A stretch of DNA of 15,423 nt from Bacteroidota bacterium (GCA_023436685.1 JAEZIL010000001.1:1-15423), one strand, 5' to 3'. Counted from the first letter of the stretch, positions 6,553-13,687 are shown. Notes: generated by a model from the letters alone, not told the origin. A program made the numbers and translations.

Positions 6553-7824
6553 ATGACTCCTCAGAAAATTACAATGGGCGCCGATGGCAAACTTCAGGTA
6601 CCGGAAAACCCGATAGTTCCTTTTATTGAAGGTGATGGTATAGGCCCCGATGTATGGACTGCCAGCCGCAGGGTTTTGGATGCGGCAGTGGAAAAATGCT
6701 ATAACGGTAAGCGCAAAATAGAGTGGAAGGAAATGCTGGCGGGCGAAAAAGCCTTTAACCAAACGGGGGAGTGGCTGCCGGTTGAAACTCTGGACGTAGC
6801 AAAAGAATATATTGTATCTATCAAAGGCCCGCTGACTACGCCTGTAGGTGGCGGTATCCGTTCGCTGAACGTGGCCATGCGCCAGGAGCTTGACCTTTAT
6901 GTATGTCTTCGCCCTGTGCATTGGTTTCACGGTGTGCCTTCACCGGTGGTACATCCTGAAAAAGTGGATATGGTTATCTTCCGTGAGAATACGGAAGATA
7001 TATACGCAGGTATCGAATTCCAAAACGGTAGTCCTGAAGCAAAAAAACTACTCGACTTCCTGACCAATGAGCTGGGTGTATCGAAAAAAATACGTTTCCC
7101 GGAAAGTTCGGCTTTCGGTATCAAGCCAGTTTCTAAAGATGGTTCTGAAAGGCTGATACGTGCAGCTATACAATATGCTATAGATAACAAACGTCCCACT
7201 GTGTCTATCGTACACAAAGGCAACATCATGAAGTTTACCGAAGGTGGTTTCAAGATGTGGGGCTACGAACTAGCTACCCGCGAGTTTGGCGATAAGGTAT
7301 ACACCTGGGAGCAATGGGAGGCAACCAAGAAAGCAAGCGGCGAAGAGGCTGCCAATGCCGAGATCAAAAAGGCAAAAGCAGATGGTAAGATCATCATCAA
7401 CGATGTAATTGCCGATAACTTCCTGCAACAAATACTGCTGGCACCACAAGACTATTCAGTGGTAGCAACGCTCAACCTAAATGGCGACTATATATCTGAT
7501 GCACTGGCTGCTGCAGTAGGCGGTATCGGTATCGCTCCGGGTGCCAATATCAACTATCTTACTGGTCACGCTGTGTTCGAAGCTACGCATGGTACTGCAC
7601 CGCGTTTCGCCAACACCGATTCTATGAACCCGTCATCGCTGCTATTGAGCGGGGTTATGATGCTGGAATACATGGGTTGGAACGAAGCTGCTGAATGCAT
7701 ATTGTCTGCTTTGAAAGATACCATTAAACGCAAGCGTGTTACTATCGATTTCTATAATCTGATGCACGATGCAACCCTGCTGAAGACCAGCGAGTTTGCT
7801 ACCGAGATCATCAAACATCTTTAA
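6553..7824 (+). CDS. icd: Isocitrate dehydrogenase (E. coli Icd type), cofactor preference unclear
   Basis: Icd oxidatively decarboxylates isocitrate to 2-oxoglutarate in the TCA cycle. The 423 residues align throughout with E. coli Icd (416). Substrate-site residues are intact: '[20 protein letters not shown]' carries Ser104 (the E. coli Ser113 phosphorylation site) and Arg110, with Arg120, Arg144 ('[11 protein letters not shown]') and Tyr151, and metal ligand Asp288 in 'DVIADNF'. The residues that contact the NADP 2'-phosphate in E. coli are all different: R292 is Ala297, K344 is Arg351, Y345 is Phe352, Y391 is Ile398 and R395 is Asn402. Cofactor preference therefore cannot be assumed to be NADP. 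The ATG at 6553 follows a leader without a clear Shine-Dalgarno. It is the first gene of a packed run with deoC 10 bases downstream. The family call is secure. Confidence 0.96.
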   Translation: MTPQKITMGADGKLQVPENPIVPFIEGDGIGPDVWTASRRVLDAAVEKCYNGKRKIEWKEMLAGEKAFNQTGEWLPVETLDVAKEYIVSIKGPLTTPVGGGIRSLNVAMRQELDLYVCLRPVHWFHGVPSPVVHPEKVDMVIFRENTEDIYAGIEFQNGSPEAKKLLDFLTNELGVSKKIRFPESSAFGIKPVSKDGSERLIRAAIQYAIDNKRPTVSIVHKGNIMKFTEGGFKMWGYELATREFGDKVYTWEQWEATKKASGEEAANAEIKKAKADGKIIINDVIADNFLQQILLAPQDYSVVATLNLNGDYISDALAAAVGGIGIAPGANINYLTGHAVFEATHGTAPRFANTDSMNPSSLLLSGVMMLEYMGWNEAAECILSALKDTIKRKRVTIDFYNLMHDATLLKTSEFATEIIKHL

Positions 7825-7834
7825 ACGACCCAGC

Positions 7835-8503
7835 ATGGCTTTAGACATAGCATCTTATATCGATCATACACTGCTAAAGCCTGTTGCTACGAAAGAAGAT
7901 ATCGTACAGCTCTGCGAAGAGGCACACCAATTCGGGTTTGCAGCGGTATGTGTACCGCCTTGTTACGTGCGCCTGGCAAAGGAGATGCTGAACAGCAGCG
8001 ATGTGAAAGTAGCTACAGTGATAGGCTTCCCTTTCGGCTATCAAGCGGCACAAGTTAAGCTTACCGAAATACAAATGTCAATACAGGCAGGTGCTGATGA
8101 ACTGGATATGGTACATCATATAGCTGCTTTGAAAAACGACGATTGGGAATACCTGGGGCGAGAGGTAGAGCTTTGCACTCAGCAAATACATGCCGCAGGT
8201 AAGAAAATAAAAATAATAGTAGAGAGTGGGGTATTGACTGATGAAGAGTTGATAAAATGCTGCAATATTTATGGAGCATTGGGTATCGATTTTATGAAAA
8301 CCTCTACCGGCTATGCTGAAGTAGGTGCTACCGTACATGCTGTGCAACTAATGCGTAAATACTTACCGGAAACGGTATCTATAAAAGCGTCGGGCGGTAT
8401 TCGTACCTTCGCACAGGCTGAAGCATTGATTGCTGCAGGTGCGAACCGTATAGGTTGTTCTGCAAGCATGCAAATTTTAAAAGAGAGCAGCCAAACACTA
8501 TGA
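7835..8503 (+). CDS. deoC: Deoxyribose-phosphate aldolase
   Basis: DeoC cleaves 2-deoxy-D-ribose 5-phosphate to glyceraldehyde 3-phosphate and acetaldehyde in deoxynucleoside catabolism. It is a 222-residue class I aldolase TIM barrel. The start 'SYIDHTLLKP' is the family signature. The Schiff-base lysine is Lys155 in 'DFMKTSTGY', the proton-relay lysine is Lys184 in 'SIKASGGIR', and the catalytic Asp is Asp91 in 'DELDMV'. The usual Asn in the following segment (as in 'MVINIGALK') is His here ('MVHHIAALK'). I chose the ATG at 7835 because a longer frame from a TTG at 7796 lies inside icd and adds 13 residues unlike the family. The gene starts 10 bases after icd stops, and its TGA overlaps the ATG of the next gene (ATGA at 8500-8503), suggesting translational coupling. 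Confidence 0.96.
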   Translation: MALDIASYIDHTLLKPVATKEDIVQLCEEAHQFGFAAVCVPPCYVRLAKEMLNSSDVKVATVIGFPFGYQAAQVKLTEIQMSIQAGADELDMVHHIAALKNDDWEYLGREVELCTQQIHAAGKKIKIIVESGVLTDEELIKCCNIYGALGIDFMKTSTGYAEVGATVHAVQLMRKYLPETVSIKASGGIRTFAQAEALIAAGANRIGCSASMQILKESSQTL

Positions 8504-8940
8504 AGCAATTATTGTATTTGTTATTGACGGGGTTGGTATGGTATATGCCATTAGAAGTTGCTGCGCAGATAAAAGTAGTTGAAAATGCGCAGCCGGAAGC
8601 TAAAGGTGTAATAATACATGCCGATGAGCGCCTGGCTGTACTGGAAAAAAAGAATAAGAATATACAAATGGGTGTTATCCGCTCGGGGCGTGGTTTCAGG
8701 GTGCAAATATATAATGGAAACGATAGGGCAAAGGCTACACAAACAAAGGTTGACTTCATGAAGCGCTTTCCCGGTGTACGTACTTATCTTACATATGTAC
8801 AGCCCCAGTTCAGGGTAAAGGTGGGCGATTTTCGTACACGTGCAGAAGCACAAAAAATGTATGAGCAGGCAAGTACTTTGTATAACCCTTGTATGATAGT
8901 TCCCGATATCATTGTTATTAATACATTGAAAGATGATTGA
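8500..8940 (+). CDS. Periplasmic SPOR-domain protein
   Basis: A 146-residue protein with a signal peptide (hydrophobic core 'LLYLLLTGLVWYMPL', likely cleavage before Gln23 after Ala-Ala) and a SPOR domain at about residues 65-138: 'GFRVQIYNGNDRAKA', then 'YLTYVQPQFRVKVGDFRTRAEAQ'. SPOR domains bind denuded glycan strands of peptidoglycan, often at division sites, so a periplasmic wall-binding role is likely (family knowledge plus inference). No catalytic domain accompanies it; the linker at 24-64 is mildly charged. The start ATG overlaps the deoC stop by four bases, and its TGA lies inside the next gene (8-base overlap), so it is embedded in a coupled operon with metabolic genes. The small stand-alone form is one I associate with Bacteroidota. 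A longer frame from 8455 is not used because it would destroy the signal peptide. Confidence 0.88.
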   Translation: MKQLLYLLLTGLVWYMPLEVAAQIKVVENAQPEAKGVIIHADERLAVLEKKNKNIQMGVIRSGRGFRVQIYNGNDRAKATQTKVDFMKRFPGVRTYLTYVQPQFRVKVGDFRTRAEAQKMYEQASTLYNPCMIVPDIIVINTLKDD

Positions 8941-10117
8941 CCTGATACGCCAAAAGGCGGAACAATATTTTCCGGAAGTACAGGCTATACGCCATCATAT
9001 ACATACATATCCTGAGCTTTCGTTTGAGGAACACAATACGGCTGCATTTATCTCCGGCCGCCTTGCCGATTGGGGTATAGCACATACAACAGGCATTGCC
9101 GGTACGGGGGTCGTTGCTTTGATAGAAGGTAAGAATCCTTCCAGCAAATGCATTGCGCTGCGTGCTGATATGGACGCATTGCCCATTCAGGAATTGAACG
9201 ATACAGAATACCGTTCGCAGAATGACGGTGTGATGCATGCATGTGGTCATGATGTGCATAGCAGTTGCCTGTTGGGTGTGGCCCGCATACTGAACGATAT
9301 GAAAGGCGAGTTTGAAGGAACTGTGAAGCTTATCTTTCAACCTGGCGAAGAGAAACACCCCGGTGGTGCCAGCCTTATGATAAAAGATAGCGTGCTGGAA
9401 AATCCTAAGCCCTCTGCCATCTATGCGCTACATGTATACCCGCATTTATCAAGTGGTACAGTAGGTTTTAAGCCAGGGCAATATATGGCCAGTGCCGATG
9501 AAGTTTATATAACCATTGAAGGTAAAGGCGGCCATGCTGCTTTGCCACATCAAACTATAGATCCCATTGCCATAGCTGCACAGGTCATAGTATCGCTGCA
9601 GCAGGTGGTAGCCCGCAAAAGTAATCCGCTGATACCATCGGTGCTAACATTCGGTAAAATAGCAGGCGGTTTTGCTACTAATGTAATACCCGATAAAGTA
9701 GAAATATTGGGTACGCTGCGTACAATGGATGAACAATGGCGTTCAGAAGCGCACCAATGGATAAAACAAATAACAGAGCAAACCTGCGCTGCTTACGGGG
9801 CAAAAGCTATTATTGATATTCCGGTAGGTTATCCCTCTTTATTTAACGATCCCGCTACAACAGAAAAGGCTGAAGAATGGGCCCGGGAATATTTAGGGTC
9901 AGAGAATGTAAAAACACTGGATCGACGTATGGCCGGCGAGGACTTTAGTTTTTATACGCACCACGTGCCCGGGTGTTTCTTCCGAATTGGTACTAATAAG
10001 AACAATAAAGAATTTACAGCACCGGTTCACAATGCTCGTTTTGACATTGATGAGGAAGCCTTGAAAACAGGTGTAGGCATTTTTACTTATATCGCTCTGT
10101 CGGCCTTACAGCATTGA
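8933..10117 (+). CDS. M20 family metallo-amidohydrolase (N-acyl-amino-acid amidohydrolase type)
   Basis: This 394-residue enzyme belongs to the M20D group (hippurate hydrolase, IAA-amino-acid hydrolase, N-acetyl-diaminopimelate deacetylase). These remove acyl groups from amino acids or small peptides with a dinuclear metal site. Expected residues are present: 'RHHIHTYPELSFEE' near 20-33, 'LRADMDALP' (76-84), Cys104 and His106 in 'HACGHD', the Glu139-Glu140 pair in 'QPGEE', His167 in 'ALHVYP', the dimerisation-domain 'GKGGHAALPH', and the last metal His in 'APVHNARFD' near the C-terminus. There is no signal peptide, so it is probably cytoplasmic. The start overlaps the SPOR gene by 8 bases. 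The stop overlaps the convergent ketoacyl synthase gene by 12 bases. The substrate is unknown; the neighbouring SPOR protein makes a peptidoglycan-derived peptide conceivable, but this is inference. Confidence 0.94.
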   Translation: MIDLIRQKAEQYFPEVQAIRHHIHTYPELSFEEHNTAAFISGRLADWGIAHTTGIAGTGVVALIEGKNPSSKCIALRADMDALPIQELNDTEYRSQNDGVMHACGHDVHSSCLLGVARILNDMKGEFEGTVKLIFQPGEEKHPGGASLMIKDSVLENPKPSAIYALHVYPHLSSGTVGFKPGQYMASADEVYITIEGKGGHAALPHQTIDPIAIAAQVIVSLQQVVARKSNPLIPSVLTFGKIAGGFATNVIPDKVEILGTLRTMDEQWRSEAHQWIKQITEQTCAAYGAKAIIDIPVGYPSLFNDPATTEKAEEWAREYLGSENVKTLDRRMAGEDFSFYTHHVPGCFFRIGTNKNNKEFTAPVHNARFDIDEEALKTGVGIFTYIALSALQH

Positions 10118-11248
10118 TGCATCAATACTGCGCCATATTGCTGCTGCGTTAGCGCCTCCAAACCCTGATGCGGTCTTCAGCACATAGTTGATTGGCGACG
10201 GCGTGAGTTGTGTAGTAACATTCAGTGGTGCACTTACACCATGTGTTTCATAGCCTGCAGATGGTATCAGTTGTTGATAGCGTAAGCTCTCAACAATCAT
10301 AGCACTCTCCAATACACCGGCTGCGCCCAGTGTATGCCCCGTGTATCCCTTAAAGCTATGCAGGGGCGTGTGTTGGAGGCCACATAAGTTGAAGGCCTTA
10401 GCTTCCATCTCATCGTTATACAAAGTAGCGGTACCGTGTGCCGACACCATGCTGATCTGTGATGCGTCAACACCGGCTTCGTTCATAGCTTTACTTATAG
10501 CTAAAGCTAGTTCTTCGCCCGTGCGCGATGGGCCGGAGATGTGGTTGGCATCGTTAGAGGTAGCACCTGACAACAATTGTGCTATTGGTAACTTGTCATC
10601 GGTTGAGAGAATGATGGAAGCAGCAGCCTCTCCAAGGTTAATGCCCTTTCGGTTTGCATCGAACGGCTTGCAAGGTTCATCGGCCACAGCCTGAAACGAT
10701 TGAAACCCGCTAAGTACAAACCTTGTGAAGCGATCAGCACCAGTTACTATCACGTTCCGGTACCTGCCTGCCTGTAATACACGCAAGGCATAAGTAAGCG
10801 CCACTACCCCCGATACACATGCATGCGATATGACGATAGGTGTATGAGGTATCCGAAGCTCTTTCGATATGATACCTGCGCTTGTACTAAGCAGTATCCT
10901 GTTGTCGGGTACTTCGCCCAGCCATTCTATATTACCCTTCGTGGTTGATAGAATGAAGAGTGTCTCTTTCGGGTCTATCTCATAAGGATACTCACGCATA
11001 GCCATTTGTGCAGAGAACACACACATTTGCTCGAAAGGAGAAAGTGGCTGGCGTGGTTTAGATTGAGAATGGATCAGTTGCCAATGAGATGGGTCTAACT
11101 TAGCACCAAAGAATGGAACCTTGCTTAAGGAGATGTCCTCATGGCGTTTTATGCCCGATCTGCCAGCAACTACATTACGCCAGTGCGACAGGGTATCCAT
11201 ACCTAGCGATGAAGTGATATTGGTTGCTACAGCGTAAACGGGTATCAT
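10106..11248 (-). CDS. Beta-ketoacyl-ACP synthase of the flexirubin/aryl-polyene type
   Basis: A 380-residue thiolase-fold condensing enzyme that extends an acyl chain with malonyl-ACP. The KAS I/II triad is complete: Cys144 in 'SHACVSG', His271 in 'SAHGTAT' and His305 in 'GYTGHTLGAAG', with Lys300 upstream. 'GINLGEAAA' (203-210) and the C-terminal 'SGFGGANAA' are also typical. It is somewhat shorter than FabF (about 410), and its N-terminus 'MIPVYAVATNITSSLG' is like the divergent synthases of flexirubin and aryl polyene clusters rather than primary FabF. It is the last gene of the minus-strand operon, beginning one base after the thioesterase stop. Its TAA falls within the convergent M20 gene (12-base overlap), and no terminator is seen between them. 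The exact chain made is unknown. Confidence 0.9.
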   Translation of the reverse strand: MIPVYAVATNITSSLGMDTLSHWRNVVAGRSGIKRHEDISLSKVPFFGAKLDPSHWQLIHSQSKPRQPLSPFEQMCVFSAQMAMREYPYEIDPKETLFILSTTKGNIEWLGEVPDNRILLSTSAGIISKELRIPHTPIVISHACVSGVVALTYALRVLQAGRYRNVIVTGADRFTRFVLSGFQSFQAVADEPCKPFDANRKGINLGEAAASIILSTDDKLPIAQLLSGATSNDANHISGPSRTGEELALAISKAMNEAGVDASQISMVSAHGTATLYNDEMEAKAFNLCGLQHTPLHSFKGYTGHTLGAAGVLESAMIVESLRYQQLIPSAGYETHGVSAPLNVTTQLTPSPINYVLKTASGFGGANAAAIWRSIDASML

Positions 11249-11249
11249 A

Positions 11250-11660
11250 TTATTTGAGCCATTTGTTCTTCCATTCTATCATGAATGGCGGTAGTGTTAG
11301 CATTAGTTCCATGTTGGCTTTGTTCATAAACACTTGTATAGAGCTTCCCTTAGCCACATGCTCATTAGTCTTTGCATCGAAGATGTTATAATGAAACATA
11401 AGCTTGGCAGCAGGGGTGTCGTGATATGTGGTCTCTAACCTTATGCGATGGCCATAACGCAGTATACGTTTATAGTCGCAGTTGATATTCACAATTGGTA
11501 CAACTATATCGTGGCGGTAGAAGTCGAGGTAGCGAAGGTTATACGCCTCGCCAAAAGCCTCACGTCCATCTTCAAAGTAGCGTACGTAATGGCCATGCCA
11601 TACAATGCCCAACGGATCGGCTTCGCTAAACTTTACTTCCAATTCAGTTGTATGTTTCAT
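11250..11660 (-). CDS. Hotdog-fold acyl thioesterase (4HBT family)
   Basis: A 136-residue single hotdog domain. Residues 6-30, around 'VKFSEADPLGIVWHGHYVRY', are the 4-hydroxybenzoyl-CoA thioesterase signature, with the catalytic Asp15 and the following G-hydrophobic-W-H-G-H turn. The rest follows the fold: the long central helix, then 'IVVPIVNINCDYKRILRYG'. Such enzymes hydrolyse acyl-CoA or acyl-ACP thioesters. In flexirubin and aryl polyene loci they are thought to release or proofread acyl chains. A longer frame reaches back to 11714, overlapping the dehydratase-like gene by 31 bases, but its extra 18 residues are unlike the family, so I use the ATG at 11660, which leaves a 23-base gap. 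The ketoacyl synthase starts one base after its stop. Confidence 0.87.
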   Translation of the reverse strand: MKHTTELEVKFSEADPLGIVWHGHYVRYFEDGREAFGEAYNLRYLDFYRHDIVVPIVNINCDYKRILRYGHRIRLETTYHDTPAAKLMFHYNIFDAKTNEHVAKGSSIQVFMNKANMELMLTLPPFMIEWKNKWLK

Positions 11661-11683
11661 TGTCTTTTGCAAGGTACAGGGGT

Positions 11684-12103
11684 TTATTGTTGCAGGAATA
11701 TCTTTAGTTCGCAACTTGCCAGTTCTTTACCATTGCGGCTAACCCTACCTTGAACTATATGTACATTTAATACCTGATGCATAAAACGTACTTCAGTAGT
11801 TATGGTGTCGCCAATTTTAGGTAACTCGTTTATTAACAGGTTTTTTAGTGCACCTATGAAACCTACCGTTGGTTCTTTTCCTTCCTGCTTACTATGGTAA
11901 CCTGTGCCTGCAGCGGCAGTTTGAGCCATATTCTCAACCAACCCAGCCTCTGTAAAATATCCGTTTTTTACCAAAATATTATCTGATGATATAGTAAAGG
12001 ATGTTTTTGTTAACTCTTTAGTTGCTTCAACAATATTGCCTACCATAACAAATGGTGCTGCCTGCGGTATGAATTTTTTTATATGTGTATCAGTTTGCGT
12101 CAT
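11684..12103 (-). CDS. 3-hydroxyacyl-ACP dehydratase-like hotdog protein (ApeP/FabZ-like) with Gln at the catalytic His position
   Basis: A 139-residue hotdog protein in the position of the dehydratase in flexirubin/aryl polyene operons. 'FIPQAAPFVMVGNI' (11-24) aligns with FabZ 'LLPHRYPFLLVDRV', and 'GYFTEAGLVENMAQTAA' (48-64) aligns with the FabZ helix carrying the catalytic Glu/Asp. Glu57 is retained, but the FabZ catalytic His is Gln14 here. As I recall, Gln at this place is common in ApeP-like proteins, so this may be a subfamily trait: a different mechanism, or a partner subunit for another dehydratase. The length is normal. Its start lies inside the end of the acyltransferase gene (14-base overlap), suggesting translational coupling. 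It has no signal peptide, so it is cytoplasmic. The subfamily is likely; enzymatic activity is uncertain. Confidence 0.78.
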   Translation of the reverse strand: MTQTDTHIKKFIPQAAPFVMVGNIVEATKELTKTSFTISSDNILVKNGYFTEAGLVENMAQTAAAGTGYHSKQEGKEPTVGFIGALKNLLINELPKIGDTITTEVRFMHQVLNVHIVQGRVSRNGKELASCELKIFLQQ

Positions 12104-12980
12104 GTTTCCAAAAATCGTAGTAATTGAACCATTGCTCCGGGTACTGTCTAATCTTCTCTTCTAATATTGCGATGTACTCATTTAGCATTTGTTCCATACC
12201 GGTAGTGCCTCTACCTTCATAAGTTTTATGTGGGTAGGAATAATAGCGGTAAGTTAAATCACCTTCTTTAAAACCAAAAACAAAACATACAGGTGCACGC
12301 AACTTTGATGCTAATATAAAAGGGCCTGCCGGAAAGCTGGCCTTTTCACCCAGAAATTCGTGCTCCATGGTGCGGTTACCGGGCCGGAAACGATCGGCAT
12401 GCAGGCATATCAGTTCGTTGCGTTGCAGGGCTGCTGATATCTCATATATATGAGACAGATCTTCTTTGATATAGATGATGTTAAATGATCTCTTACTGTC
12501 AAACTGGTCCATGTATTGTTTGAGTTCTTTTCCCTCTCCGTCATACATAACTATGTTGATGACTGCATTCATGTCTTTCATGAGGTGGCCCGCAACTTCC
12601 CAATTACCAAGGTGTGCGCTTACTACCAATCCTCCTTTCCCATCTTTCAGCATAGCTTCTATAAGCGCTGTACCCTCAAGATTGATATGTGTGTATGGTT
12701 TAGTGAGGCCTGAGAGTATGGCTATCTTATCTATTAAGGTTTGCCCGAAAACAATAAGATTACGTTTGATAAGCTTGTTTGCCATTTTACGATCGTAGCC
12801 CATGCGTTGCTCATACAGGTAACGAAGGGGTTTAACAGCTGCCGGAACAAATAAGCGGTAATAATAAGTAACCAGCGGTAGCAAGGTGTACGAAGCTTTT
12901 ACACCACCTGTTTTGAGCAACCACACGAAAATGCGGTAGCCCAATGTAGACCCTTTTGACCTGCCCTCCCAGGAAGGCAT
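12090..12980 (-). CDS. LpxL/HtrB-like lysophospholipid acyltransferase family protein
   Basis: A 296-residue acyltransferase of the lipid A biosynthesis (LpxL/HtrB, LPLAT) superfamily. The catalytic HX4E motif is His123-Leu-Gly-Asn-Trp-Glu128 in 'SAHLGNWEVAG'. 'ICLHADRFRPGNRTM' near 190-206 and the C-terminal 'YPEQWFNYYDFW' are also typical of the family. The N-terminus 'WEGRSKGSTLGYRIFVWLL' leads into a hydrophobic segment, as in family members that anchor to the inner membrane. In flexirubin/aryl polyene loci, a protein of this type is thought to move the finished chain onto a lipid or other acceptor. Here it follows the ACP gene by one base and overlaps the dehydratase-like gene, so it is probably fed by that ACP (inference) rather than being the housekeeping lipid A enzyme. 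Confidence 0.88.
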   Translation of the reverse strand: MPSWEGRSKGSTLGYRIFVWLLKTGGVKASYTLLPLVTYYYRLFVPAAVKPLRYLYEQRMGYDRKMANKLIKRNLIVFGQTLIDKIAILSGLTKPYTHINLEGTALIEAMLKDGKGGLVVSAHLGNWEVAGHLMKDMNAVINIVMYDGEGKELKQYMDQFDSKRSFNIIYIKEDLSHIYEISAALQRNELICLHADRFRPGNRTMEHEFLGEKASFPAGPFILASKLRAPVCFVFGFKEGDLTYRYYSYPHKTYEGRGTTGMEQMLNEYIAILEEKIRQYPEQWFNYYDFWKHDAN

Positions 12981-12981
12981 A

Positions 12982-13239
12982 CTAGGCAGCGGTTTGCGCC
13001 TTAAGGCGGTTGGATACGTAATCGTAGAAGTCCTGAATGGTTGCCATTTGTTGAAAATCTTCAGGATTTACTTTGAAACCGAAGTTCTGTTCAATTGCAA
13101 CAACCAGGTCAATATAGTCCAGGCTGTCAAGATCTAGCGTAGTTTTTAATTCTGCATGTGGAGTAATAGCAGCTTCTTCTACTTCAAAATCTTCTACCAT
13201 AAATGCGTTGATACGGCTAATAATCTCTTGCTGGGTCAT
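12982..13239 (-). CDS. Acyl carrier protein (operon-specific)
   Basis: An 85-residue acidic four-helix carrier protein. The phosphopantetheine attachment serine is Ser39 in 'DLDSLDYIDLVVAIE', and 'NFGFKVNPEDFQQMATIQDFYDYV' is the usual helix III/IV region. It differs from the housekeeping AcpP motif (DSLDTVELV) by having DYID after DSL, which I associate with ACPs of flexirubin, aryl polyene and dialkylresorcinol loci. It is the first gene of the five-gene operon, about 80 bases downstream of a good -7 box, and it ends one base before the acyltransferase start. It would carry the growing chain for the operon's synthase. The Ala/Gln C-terminal tail is not unusual. Confidence 0.92.
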   Translation of the reverse strand: MTQQEIISRINAFMVEDFEVEEAAITPHAELKTTLDLDSLDYIDLVVAIEQNFGFKVNPEDFQQMATIQDFYDYVSNRLKAQTAA

Positions 13240-13325
13240 AACTCAAAAATACAAAAATGTACTATTTATTTTATTGATTAGTAGCCGTTTAAATAGGATG
13301 GCATCTAAATCAATGAAAATGACTG

Positions 13326-13333
13326 CAAAGGTA
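13326..13333 (-). promoter_or_regulatory. Candidate -7 box of the ACP operon promoter
   Basis: On the minus strand this reads TACCTTTG, an exact match to the Bacteroidota -7 consensus TAnnTTTG. A start a few bases downstream would give a leader of roughly 80 bases before the ACP start at 13239. The -33 position, 19 bases further upstream, reads CTAGT and is a poor match to TTTG. A 7-bp palindrome occupies the spacer. This promoter separates the operon from the 87-residue protein gene upstream. Confidence 0.55.
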
Positions 13334-13334
13334 C

Positions 13335-13350
13335 ATATTCCTTGGAATAT
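13335..13350. promoter_or_regulatory. Palindrome ATATTCC-N2-GGAATAT in the promoter spacer, possible operator
   Basis: Perfect 7-bp inverted repeat arms (13335-13341 and 13344-13350) with a two-base centre, placed one base upstream of the -7 box in the spacer toward -33. Such a position suits binding by a dimeric repressor or activator. No matching regulator gene is in the window, and the site occurs once here, so the role is inference. Confidence 0.4.
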
Positions 13351-13381
13351 ATACTAGTTTTAATAGGTGGGAATGTGAGCC

Positions 13382-13645
13382 TTAAAAGTGAACGTCTATT
13401 ATACTATTCAGCGGTATGTTCATGCCGCCTTTTAGTTGCAAATAATCGTGCGTTACCGACCAAACTGTAGTTGATACACTTATTGGCCCCTGTGTTGTTT
13501 CAAATGTTATGCTTGTTTTTCCTTTAAACTCATTACCCAGGCGAGTGGCATAATGAAGTTCTTTTTCCCAATAGTCAGATTTATCAACAAAAGCTGGTAC
13601 AATACGATACAGAGGGATATCTTCTTTTGCAATTACCGTTGCCAT
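13382..13645 (-). CDS. Small protein of unknown function
   Basis: An 87-residue soluble protein with no signal peptide, membrane segment or cysteine. The sequence alternates short hydrophobic and polar runs, as in a small beta-barrel or beta-sandwich: 'KTSITFETTQGPISVSTTVW' (43-62), then 'YLQLKGGMNIPLNSIIDVHF' at the extreme C-terminus. A charged segment ('FVDKSDYWEKELHYATRLGN') precedes these strands. I do not recognise a named family, though the coherent composition and clean start make a real gene likely. It lies between the terminator of the upstream lipoprotein gene and the promoter of the ACP operon, so it is probably transcribed alone. A partial -7-like TATATTTA lies 26 bases upstream of its ATG (13671-13678, minus strand). 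Confidence 0.7.
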   Translation of the reverse strand: MATVIAKEDIPLYRIVPAFVDKSDYWEKELHYATRLGNEFKGKTSITFETTQGPISVSTTVWSVTHDYLQLKGGMNIPLNSIIDVHF

Positions 13646-13687
13646 TTACACATTGACTTTAGTGAGAATATAAATATACGAATTTTG

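Noticed and set aside
7796..7834. Upstream TTG start for deoC
   Set aside because: It lies inside icd and adds 13 residues unlike DeoC N-termini; the ATG at 7835 fits the family exactly.
8455..8499. Upstream start for the SPOR protein
   Set aside because: It is inside deoC and would bury the signal peptide; the ATG at 8500 gives a normal export signal.
11661..11714. N-terminal extension of the thioesterase
   Set aside because: The 18 extra residues are not family-like and overlap the dehydratase-like gene; the ATG at 11660 starts right at the hotdog domain.
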